Below are positions 1 to 5,421 of a stretch of 13,553 nt of DNA, in pieces. The stretch spans positions 1 through 13,553 of the forward strand of contig NZ_JANPLK010000096.1 in the NCBI RefSeq assembly GCF_031426495.1. The letters are read 5' to 3'. The translations under genes and the position numbers were made by a program. The notes below the pieces were generated by a model, which was given only the letters and a program-made list of their open reading frames with translations, was not told where the DNA came from and made no database searches. Source of the stretch: Gemmatimonas sp. GTDB lineage: Bacteria > Gemmatimonadota > Gemmatimonadetes > Gemmatimonadales > Gemmatimonadaceae. Each line of letters opens with the position of its first letter. Positions within the stretch are counted from its first letter, which is position 1.

Positions 1-1
1 C

Positions 2-1174
2 GGCCGCGGCGACTTCGCGCGCGACACCATGTACCAGCCGGGCGCGCGGCGCATGGGCGTGACGGAGCTCATGCAGGGCTTCACCACCGCGACGATCACC
101 TGGGTCCCCGAGCGCCCGGGCAACTGGCTGTTCCACTGCCACCTGGTCCAGCACATGGCGCCGTTGCACGGGCTGCTGCCCGATACGCCGTCGGCGACGC
201 ACGCGACCCACGCTGCACCGGCGGGCGGCAGCGCGCACGATCCGCGCGACCACATGGCCGGCATGGTGATGGGCATCCACGTGCGCGGCCGTGACGTGCA
301 CCGCGCCGAATCGGCGGTGGCGCCGCAACGCCGCCTCGACCTGTTCGTGCAGTCGCGTGACTCGGCGCTCGCGAGGGGCCTGCGCGGCTACGGCTTCGTG
401 CTCGGCGACCCGGCCGCGCCGCCGCCGCGCGACTCCATCCGCCGGCCCGGTGCGCCGATCGTGCTCGTACGGGGCGCACGTGTCGCCATCAGGGTGCACA
501 ACCGACTCGCGAAGCCGCTCGCGGTGCACTGGCACGGCATGGAAATCGAGAGTTGGTTCGATGGCGTGGGCGGCTCGAGCGGTGCCGGTCGCAGCGTGCG
601 GCCGCCCATCGCACCAGGGGACTCATTCGTCGTGCGACTGACGGCCGCCCGGGCCGGCACGTTCATCTACCACACGCACGACGAAGCCGGCAGCGAACTC
701 TCGACGGGCTTGTACGGAGCGCTGATCGTGGAGGAGCCCAACGCGCCGCGCGATACGACGCGGGATCACGTGATCGTGATGGGGTTACTGGGCGATGCCG
801 CGACTGGATCGTTGGCGATCAATGGACGCACGGACGGAGCGCCGCTCACGCTCTCACCCGGAACGCACCGGCTCCGGTTCGTGAGCATACCGGTCGACGA
901 GCAGATTCGCGTGGCGTTCGTGCGGGATTCGACGGTGCAGCGGTGGCGTTCGCTGGCGACCGATGGCGCCGAATTGCCGGCGGCGCAGCAAGTGCAGAGC
1001 GCGGCGCGGCGCACGGTGAGTGCCGGCCAGACGTTCGACGTGGAGGTTACGATCCCCGTCGATGCGCCGACCAACTACGCCCTGCGCTTCACGACCGTGT
1101 GGTATCCGACTGACGCGCGCGGAGCGCAACCCGCGCCGGTACTGCGCGTGCCGATCGTCGTGCGGCCACCGTGA
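2..1174 (+). CDS. Multicopper oxidase, C-terminal part (5' end outside window)
   Basis: Copper enzyme of the laccase-like multicopper oxidase superfamily, probably acting in the periplasm. The reading frame is open from base 2, so the start lies upstream; the first internal ATG (29) falls inside a cupredoxin domain and is not a credible start. Counting from that Met, HCHLVQHM (residues 36-43) is the type 1/type 3 copper motif that normally closes the last cupredoxin domain. A His/Met-rich linker follows (about 50-85). Then comes a second cupredoxin region with VHWHG (166-170) and YHTHDE (214-219), normally the first two ligand motifs of such enzymes, and a domain-2-like region (SLAINGR, GQTFDV). 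The visible order is thus domain 3, then 1-like, then 2-like. The C-terminal block could complete the trinuclear copper site or be a second module. The stop is TGA at 1172. Substrate unknown. The family is certain; the overall architecture is inferred. Confidence 0.9.
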   Translation, partial: GRGDFARDTMYQPGARRMGVTELMQGFTTATITWVPERPGNWLFHCHLVQHMAPLHGLLPDTPSATHATHAAPAGGSAHDPRDHMAGMVMGIHVRGRDVHRAESAVAPQRRLDLFVQSRDSALARGLRGYGFVLGDPAAPPPRDSIRRPGAPIVLVRGARVAIRVHNRLAKPLAVHWHGMEIESWFDGVGGSSGAGRSVRPPIAPGDSFVVRLTAARAGTFIYHTHDEAGSELSTGLYGALIVEEPNAPRDTTRDHVIVMGLLGDAATGSLAINGRTDGAPLTLSPGTHRLRFVSIPVDEQIRVAFVRDSTVQRWRSLATDGAELPAAQQVQSAARRTVSAGQTFDVEVTIPVDAPTNYALRFTTVWYPTDARGAQPAPVLRVPIVVRPP

Positions 1175-1242
1175 CGGTGGAGACGACACTGCGACGTGTC
1201 GTTGCGCTACCACTAGCACCGACCAGCGCCCTGACATTTCCC

Positions 1243-1251
1243 AGAGAGGAG
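1243..1251 (+). promoter_or_regulatory. Shine-Dalgarno site for the DUF4062-like gene
   Basis: AGAGAGGAG lies 8 nt before a GTG codon at 1260. It is one of the strongest ribosome binding sites in the window and decides the start. It favours the GTG over the much longer upstream open frame (from 1020), which would overlap the multicopper oxidase and has a low-complexity Arg/Ser/Thr-rich translation. Confidence 0.7.
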
Positions 1252-1259
1252 TTCGTCCG

Positions 1260-2099
1260 GTGAGTTATATCGCCAAGACCTTCAACGTGATGATCGCGTC
1301 GCCGGGGGATGTTGCTTCGGAGCGGGCGATCGTGCGCGATGTCGTGTACGAATGGAACGCGGTGCATTCGAGCATCCGCAAGATCGTGCTGTTGCCGATC
1401 GGCTGGGAATCGCACGCCTCCCCGGAGATGGGGGCGACGGCACAGGACATCATCAATCATCAGGTGCTGCAGAAATGCGACTTGCTGATCGGCGTGTTCT
1501 GGACGCGCATCGGCACCGCGACTGATGACTACTCGAGCGGCACCGTGGAGGAGATCGAACGGCACATCGATGCCGGCCGTCCGGCCATGTTGTACTTCTC
1601 GAGTCAGCCGGTGGCGCTTGACACGGTCGACATGGCGCAGGTGGAGAAGCTCAAACAGTTCAAGGCATCGTGCCGGACACGGGGATTATACGAAGGCTAT
1701 GACAGCCATTCGGACTTCAAGGCCACGCTGTATCGCCACCTGCAGCTAAAGGTGAATGAGCATCCGTTGTTCCGGCTTGACGCGTCGCTGGAGCACGGCG
1801 ACGTCGTCGAATCGACGACGGAACTGCCGCGGCTCTCCCCGGAAGCGCGCACGCTGTTGAAGGAAGCGAGCATGGATCCCCAAGGGATGATCCTGCATCT
1901 GCGTTTCGGTGGCGGGGCGGAGCTGCAGGCGAACGGCAAGAACCTGCTGACGTCGTACGACCGGCGCGACGTGGCGAAGTGGGAGGAGGCGTTGGAGGAG
2001 CTGGTGCGGCTGGAGCTGATACTCGCGCGCGGAGAGGCGCGCGAGGTGTATGAGGTGTCCAATCTCGGGTATCAGATCGCGGACATGATCACGTTGTAG
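1260..2099 (+). CDS. DUF4062/TIR-like 'SPGDV' protein with C-terminal winged-helix-like domain
   Basis: A 279-residue soluble protein starting at GTG 1260. Residues 7-20 (TFNVMIASPGDVAS, then ER) form the first strand and loop of the DUF4062-type fold, a Rossmann-like domain usually grouped with TIR/STING-related effector domains. CDLLIGVFWTRIG (73-85) and SGTVEEIE (93-100) are the next conserved blocks, and RPAMLYFSS (107-115) is a later core strand. The Glu residues in SGTVEEIE stand where TIR-like enzymes often have their catalytic acid; this is inference. The C-terminal third (about 193-279, rich in Leu and Glu, with EALEELVRLELI) looks like a winged-helix domain. No signal peptide or membrane segment. 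The gene stands alone: 85 bp after the oxidase gene and just upstream of a RAYT element. Such proteins occur in conflict and defence contexts, but no partner or phage link is visible here. Domain call fairly firm, function unknown. Confidence 0.85.
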   Translation: MSYIAKTFNVMIASPGDVASERAIVRDVVYEWNAVHSSIRKIVLLPIGWESHASPEMGATAQDIINHQVLQKCDLLIGVFWTRIGTATDDYSSGTVEEIERHIDAGRPAMLYFSSQPVALDTVDMAQVEKLKQFKASCRTRGLYEGYDSHSDFKATLYRHLQLKVNEHPLFRLDASLEHGDVVESTTELPRLSPEARTLLKEASMDPQGMILHLRFGGGAELQANGKNLLTSYDRRDVAKWEEALEELVRLELILARGEAREVYEVSNLGYQIADMITL

Positions 2100-2126
2100 C
2101 GATCTACGGCGGATCACGGGGTCCGG

Positions 2127-2149
2127 TTCAAGGGGTCAGAGTCGTTGAA
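2127..2149 (+). repeat. RAYT-associated 23-bp repeat, left copy 1
   Basis: Begins TTCAAGGGGTC and ends GTCGTTGAA. The outer 5 bp (TTCAA/TTGAA) are complementary, so a single strand could fold into a small hairpin with a 13-nt loop. The same word recurs at 2179 and, inverted, at 3096 and 3136. After it, GCCGGC is shared with copy 2. Confidence 0.9.
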
Positions 2150-2153
2150 CGCC

Positions 2154-2183
2154 GGCGGTTCAAGGCGGTTCAAGGCGGTTCAA
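2154..2183 (+). repeat. Three perfect tandem 10-bp units
   Basis: GGCGGTTCAA occurs three times in a row (2154, 2164, 2174). The last unit runs into the second 23-bp repeat, whose first bases are TTCAAGG. It looks like replication slippage, or repeated partial copying, at the edge of the RAYT repeat. Confidence 0.85.
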
Positions 2184-2201
2184 GGGGTCAGAGTCGTTGA
2201 A
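2179..2201 (+). repeat. RAYT-associated 23-bp repeat, left copy 2
   Basis: Identical to the copy at 2127-2149 and in the same orientation, 52 bp further on. It ends 27 bp before the stop codon of the RAYT gene (complement of 2229-2231). Confidence 0.9.
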
Positions 2202-2228
2202 CGCCGGCCGTTCTCGGATCCTGAGCCG

Positions 2229-2939
2229 TTACGACACCCGGAGGTCAAACGGCTCGCGACGGCGGTTTCCTCCGTGCGCCAGGCGGCTAATCGGTCGTCC
2301 CAGGCGCGCGCGAACTTCATCAGCAAAAGCTGCTGACCCGAGCACGTCTCCTCGTCGAACTGCGAGGCGGATCCCGCCGGCGACGTCGGGATCGACCAAT
2401 GGCGCACACAACGCACGGTATGCGACCTGTCGCTCAGCCGGCGAATGACCAAGGGAGTGATATTCTGGATGCTCCGTAATGAGGTCATCACGCGCCCCGT
2501 GTGCGAGACGGGCGAAGCTGGACCACCGGTAGGCGGCCGGCTCCCGCACTATCCCCGCCCGCACTGGATTCTGGTCGATGTAGCGGGAGCAGGCGAGGAA
2601 GTATCGGGCTGAGTCAATCACGCTGGACCGAAACCGCCCTTCCCACAGCGTTCCCGTACGGTCATGTCGCGCATTATATGCTCGAACATATTTCCGGCCC
2701 ATCCATTGTGTGAGCTGCGGGATCGCATCAGCCCGTTGCGGAGTCATCAGCAGGTGAACGTGATTGGACATCAATACATACGCATGAACCCCGCACCCAA
2801 ACCGGTGGCAGCCCTCGAGCAGAAGCTCTCTGTAAAGCCACCGGTCCCGATCATCCCCGAAGACCGGCCCTCGATTATTGCCGCGCTGCAGATGGTGAAC
2901 GGGTACACCCGAAAGGAGTATGCGCGGCATGCGAGGCAT
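2229..2939 (-). CDS. REP-associated tyrosine transposase (RAYT, IS200-like Y1 family)
   Basis: A 236-residue HUH single-strand DNA transposase that in characterised relatives nicks or moves REP-type hairpins. The N-terminus MPRMPR with HHLQRGNNR (15-23) is the RAYT signature. HVH at 60-62 inside LMSNHVHLL is the metal-binding HUH motif. GRKYVRAYN (81-89) supplies the likely nucleophilic Tyr (Y84 or Y88). RTGTLWEGR (94-102), RYIDQNPVRAGI (119-130) and YRWSS (137-141) are the further conserved blocks. The length is normal for the family and no frameshift is seen, so it appears intact. The start ATG (2939) has no clear Shine-Dalgarno; a second in-frame Met lies three codons in. The four flanking repeats are its probable substrates. 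It is opposite in strand to the upstream DUF4062 gene and on the same strand as the small charged gene behind it. Confidence 0.93.
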   Translation of the reverse strand: MPRMPRILLSGVPVHHLQRGNNRGPVFGDDRDRWLYRELLLEGCHRFGCGVHAYVLMSNHVHLLMTPQRADAIPQLTQWMGRKYVRAYNARHDRTGTLWEGRFRSSVIDSARYFLACSRYIDQNPVRAGIVREPAAYRWSSFARLAHGARDDLITEHPEYHSLGHSPAERQVAYRALCAPLVDPDVAGGIRLAVRRGDVLGSAAFADEVRARLGRPISRLAHGGNRRREPFDLRVS

Positions 2940-3095
2940 ATTCAGATTGGGTGCGAGAAGTCAAGCAACGAGTACCGTCGGCTCCATTCGACCTTTGTCG
3001 TGGCGCTGCCGGGGCAAGCAGGGCGCCAATATGACGTCGCCCACGACGACCATTGTCATCAAAGCGTGCGGCGTGGTACCGAAATGACGCGTACT

Positions 3096-3118
3096 TTCAA
3101 CGACTCTGACCCCTTGAA
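3096..3118 (-). repeat. RAYT-associated 23-bp repeat, right inner copy
   Basis: Exact reverse complement of the left copies: begins TTCAACGACTC and ends CCCCTTGAA on the + strand. It lies 157 bp upstream of the transposase start codon. Confidence 0.9.
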
Positions 3119-3135
3119 CACCCCTTGATCACCGT

Positions 3136-3158
3136 TTCAACGACTCTGACCCCTTGAA
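3136..3158 (-). repeat. RAYT-associated 23-bp repeat, right outer copy
   Basis: Identical to the copy at 3096 and in the same orientation, 40 bp further on. A degenerate echo (CCCCTTGATC, 3121-3130) lies between the two. The repeat ends 3 bp before the stop codon of the 102-residue - strand gene. Confidence 0.9.
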
Positions 3159-3161
3159 GGC

Positions 3162-3470
3162 TCAGTGCTGTCGCTTCGGGTGCGTGTCTTTGTCGGAGAT
3201 CGTGCCGACTTCATCTTCCGGGTGATGATGTCGCGCTACGTCCTTCTCCAGGCGATTGCGATCGCTGGCTTTGTCAGCGTCGTCGTGCTGAATGCGCCCC
3301 TCGAACAGCCGATCCTTTCCGACATCGTCGTGCTCCCGAATCTTCGCGGGGTCGTGCCCCGCATGTTTCTTCGAGTCAGCTGATGCGTCGTCGGCTTTCG
3401 CCTCATCGGCGGCGTGGTCGAGCTTTTTGTCGCTCGCGTCGTGCGTGTACCCGCTGGGTTCGTTCGCCAT
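3162..3470 (-). CDS. Small highly charged hypothetical protein
   Basis: A 102-residue protein that I do not recognise. It is very hydrophilic, dominated by Asp, Lys, His, Ala and Glu (for example DKKLDHAADEAKADDAS and DVARHHHPEDEV). There is no hydrophobic core, no Cys, no signal peptide and no membrane segment, so it is probably disordered or loosely helical. Such compositions are seen in small stress or desiccation-type proteins, but that is only an analogy. It reads away from the DUF3224 gene, across a 115-bp spacer that has a plausible operator-like palindrome. The stop (TGA, complement of 3162-3164) lies 3 bp from the outer RAYT repeat, so the element may have landed directly at its 3' end. 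Both other frames here are also open for long stretches, so coding status is likely rather than certain. Confidence 0.6.
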   Translation of the reverse strand: MANEPSGYTHDASDKKLDHAADEAKADDASADSKKHAGHDPAKIREHDDVGKDRLFEGRIQHDDADKASDRNRLEKDVARHHHPEDEVGTISDKDTHPKRQH

Positions 3471-3489
3471 GACTTATGCTCGTTGGTAA

Positions 3490-3523
3490 GAGGGAAGTGC
3501 GAGCAGTGAGACCCCACTCCCTC
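3490..3523. other. Hairpin-forming inverted repeat in divergent spacer
   Basis: GAGGGA-A-GTG (3490-3499) is complementary to CACTCCCTC (3515-3523), giving a 9-bp stem with one bulged A and a 15-nt loop. No T-run follows on either side, so it is not a standard terminator. It could act in the 5' leader of either divergent gene. Confidence 0.4.
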
Positions 3524-3536
3524 GAAACGTTCCGAG
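3521..3536. promoter_or_regulatory. 16-bp near-palindrome, candidate operator
   Basis: CTCGAAACGTTCCGAG is self-complementary except for one base pair (A/C at the fifth position from each end). It lies between the divergent genes, 49 bp before the DUF3224 start and 50 bp from the start of the small charged gene. Position and symmetry fit a dimeric repressor or activator site. No regulator for it is seen in the window. Confidence 0.4.
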
Positions 3537-3573
3537 CAGGCAAGTTCTACCATTCCGATATCCCGTTCACTTC

Positions 3574-3578
3574 AGAGG
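3574..3578 (+). promoter_or_regulatory. Shine-Dalgarno site for the DUF3224 gene
   Basis: AGAGG ends 7 nt before ATG 3586, an ordinary spacing that supports this start. Confidence 0.55.
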
Positions 3579-3585
3579 CCCAGTC

Positions 3586-3987
3586 ATGGCGTTCGCCCGC
3601 GGCACGTTCGACATCAACAGAGCACCACACCCCATGGCGATCGAGGCGGAGGGATCACGCCTCGCCCGGTTCTCGCTCGACAAGCAGTATCACGGTGACC
3701 TCGAGGCGATCGCGATCGGCGAGATGTTGGCCGCCGGCAGCAGTGAGCCGACCTCAGCGGCGTACGTAGCCGTCGAAGAAGTCAAAGGCACGCTGCACGG
3801 GCTGCAGGGCACGTTCAATCTGCAGCACGCCGGGACGATGACGCGTGGTGTTGGCACGCTGTCGGTGACGGTCGTGCCTGACTCCGGCACCGACCAGTTG
3901 CGCGGACTCACGGGAACGCTGGCGATCATCGTGGATGGCAAGCAGCACGCGTATGAGTTCGAGTATTCATTGCCCGCTTCGCATTGA
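3586..3987 (+). CDS. DUF3224 domain-containing protein
   Basis: A 133-residue protein matching the DUF3224 family over its full length; the molecular role of this family is not known to me. Family features visible in order: GTFDI at 6-10; a strand pair around ARFSLDKQYHGDLEAIAIGEMLAAG (27-51); YVAVEEVKGTLHGLQGTFNLQHAGTM (60-85); VVPDSGTDQLRGLTGTLAI (96-114); and the closing YEFEYSL. The alternating hydrophobic pattern suggests a small beta-barrel, similar to lipocalin or allene-oxide-cyclase folds. No signal peptide, so probably cytoplasmic. It has a good Shine-Dalgarno. The next gene on this strand, an MFS transporter, starts 19 nt after the stop, so the two may be co-transcribed. Confidence 0.88.
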   Translation: MAFARGTFDINRAPHPMAIEAEGSRLARFSLDKQYHGDLEAIAIGEMLAAGSSEPTSAAYVAVEEVKGTLHGLQGTFNLQHAGTMTRGVGTLSVTVVPDSGTDQLRGLTGTLAIIVDGKQHAYEFEYSLPASH

Positions 3988-4006
3988 GGCGCCACGCACT
4001 GCAGTC

Positions 4007-5287
4007 ATGCTGACGTCCCACGAAGCCGGCACCTCCGGCATTCGCTGGCGTATCGTCGCCCTGCTGGTGCTCGCCAGCTTTGTCGCCTATCTGCTGCGCA
4101 GCAATCTGTCGGTTGCCGGCGAGCGCATGATCGTCGATCTCGGACTCTCGAAGGTGCAGCTGGGCGCCGTCCTCGCGGCGTTCGCGTGGGGCTACGCGAT
4201 CTTCCAGTTCCCCGGCGGCATCTGGGGCGATCGCATAGGGAGCCGGAGGGCGATCGCGATCCTGGCGGTGGGCTGGGGCGTGGTGAACCTGGCGGTAGGC
4301 TTTACGCCGAGCACGTCGGTGGCGTCGCCGGTGGTCGTCATCGCGTCGCTGATGACACTGCGTTTCCTGATGGGTGTATTGCAGGCTCCGCTCGTCGTGT
4401 TCGGCGGCACGATCGCGAGTTGGTTTCCGGTAACCGGATGGGCGGTCCCGAACGGATGGGTGAATGTCGGGCTGACGTTTGGCGCGGCCGCCACCGGACC
4501 GCTGATCACGTGGCTGGTATCCACGGTGGGATGGCGCGGGTCGTTCATGGCGACCGCGCCGCTTGGCCTCGTGCTCGCGGGGATCTGGTGGTGGTACGTG
4601 CGCGACACACCGGCGGAGCATGCCGGCGTGCGTCAGGCCGAACTCGAGCTCATCACCGGCGACCGACCAGCTGAGCGGCCGCGATCAGCGCCAGGCGCGT
4701 GGAAGCGGGTGCTGCGCAACCGACAGGTCAGGTTGCTTTCCCTCGGCTACTTCTGCAGCAACTATCTCTTCTACTTCTTCTTCAACTGGCTGTACATCTA
4801 CCTGATCGAGTCGCGCAAGTTCACGATGCTCGAAGGTGGATGGTACGCCTCGGCGCCGTGGATTACTGGCGCGATCGGTGCCGGCGTCGGCGCGTATCTG
4901 TGCGATGGATTGTCGACGCGCATCGGCAAGCGGCGCGGCATGCGGACCATCGGCGCGACCGGACTCACACTGGCCGCCGGCCTGATGTTGCTGGCGGCGA
5001 ACGCGCAGAGCGCGTACCTCTGCGTTCTGTTTCTTTCGCTCTGCCTCGCCTGCCAGCAGCTGACCGAAGGTGCCTACTGGGCGGCGACCATCTCCGTTGC
5101 GGAAGCGGACGCCGCCACGGCGTGCGGCGTGCTCAATACCGGTGGCAACGTGGTCGGCGGCATCGGGGCGTTGATGGTCCCGCTGATGGTGGAGTCGCTT
5201 GGGTGGCCGGCGGCGCTCGCCGCCGCTTCGGTGTTTGCACTGCTCGGCGCAGGGCTCTGGTTCCTGATCGACGCCGACGCGCACTAG
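4007..5287 (+). CDS. MFS transporter, ACS (anion:cation symporter) family type
   Basis: A 426-residue inner-membrane secondary transporter with about 12 membrane helices in two halves of six, split by a charged loop near residues 200-240. SNLSVAGERMIVDLGLSKVQLG (32-53), WGYAIFQFPGG (61-71) and GDRIGSRR (74-81, the MFS motif A loop) are typical of the ACS group, which imports organic anions such as hexuronates, glucarate or phthalate-like acids. A weaker second motif A copy is CDGLSTRIGKRRG (299-311). The substrate cannot be read from sequence. ATG 4007 is chosen because it is just outside the DUF3224 gene and precedes the first helix; an open frame extends to 3935 but overlaps DUF3224. The Shine-Dalgarno is weak (GAGG about 17 nt upstream). 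An outer-membrane receptor gene follows after 134 bp on the same strand, which suggests uptake across both membranes. Confidence 0.9.
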   Translation: MLTSHEAGTSGIRWRIVALLVLASFVAYLLRSNLSVAGERMIVDLGLSKVQLGAVLAAFAWGYAIFQFPGGIWGDRIGSRRAIAILAVGWGVVNLAVGFTPSTSVASPVVVIASLMTLRFLMGVLQAPLVVFGGTIASWFPVTGWAVPNGWVNVGLTFGAAATGPLITWLVSTVGWRGSFMATAPLGLVLAGIWWWYVRDTPAEHAGVRQAELELITGDRPAERPRSAPGAWKRVLRNRQVRLLSLGYFCSNYLFYFFFNWLYIYLIESRKFTMLEGGWYASAPWITGAIGAGVGAYLCDGLSTRIGKRRGMRTIGATGLTLAAGLMLLAANAQSAYLCVLFLSLCLACQQLTEGAYWAATISVAEADAATACGVLNTGGNVVGGIGALMVPLMVESLGWPAALAAASVFALLGAGLWFLIDADAH

Positions 5288-5367
5288 ACCAGATTCGCAA
5301 TCGTGCCTGAACCCGTGGACGGGGATCGGCTAATCCCAAACCACCGGCGTCGGACGCGCTCTCTCCC

Positions 5368-5375
5368 TATTTTTG
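5368..5375 (+). promoter_or_regulatory. TAnnTTTG-type -7 promoter element upstream of the receptor gene
   Basis: TATTTTTG matches exactly the TAnnTTTG core promoter element known from Bacteroidetes-type housekeeping sigma factors. It is the only T-rich stretch in the 134-bp spacer. No clear TTG-type -33 element is seen at the expected distance upstream. A transcript start near 5382 would leave about 40 nt of leader to ATG 5422, but only about 10 nt to the alternative ATG 5392. Confidence 0.35.
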
Positions 5376-5421
5376 GACGAGCAATTCGCACGTGCCATGC
5401 AACACTATCGTCACTGGAATC

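Larger units (their letters stand above)
2127..3158. mobile_element. RAYT element bracketed by paired inverted 23-bp repeats
   Basis: The unit consists of one RAYT transposase gene (2229-2939, - strand), two direct copies of a 23-bp repeat on the left (2127-2149, 2179-2201) and two copies of its reverse complement on the right (3096-3118, 3136-3158). All four copies are identical. This matches the known association of RAYT genes with flanking REP-type sequences. The unit fills the slot between two convergent genes, starting 28 bp after one stop and ending 3 bp before the other. No target-site duplication was recognised, so the limits are those of the outermost repeats. The 3' spacer 2940-3095 between the gene and the right repeats shows no other gene. 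Confidence 0.75.

Noticed and set aside
1020..1259. Upstream extension of the DUF4062 gene to an ATG at 1020
   Set aside because: It would overlap the multicopper oxidase by 155 bp and adds an Arg/Ser/Thr-rich stretch with no family match; the GTG at 1260 has a strong Shine-Dalgarno.
2127..3158. CRISPR array from the repeated 23-mers
   Set aside because: Only two copies on each side, opposite orientation between sides, unequal spacers (29 and 17 bp) and a RAYT gene between them; no cas genes.
3926..4621. 231-residue - strand open frame inside the MFS gene
   Set aside because: Its product is a low-complexity Arg/His/Asp-rich string, typical of an antisense shadow of a GC-rich gene; the + strand frame is a clear MFS protein.
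5321..5337. GGGAT/ATCCC hairpin after the MFS gene as a terminator
   Set aside because: Only 5 bp of stem and no following T-run; it is within chance expectation in GC-rich DNA.
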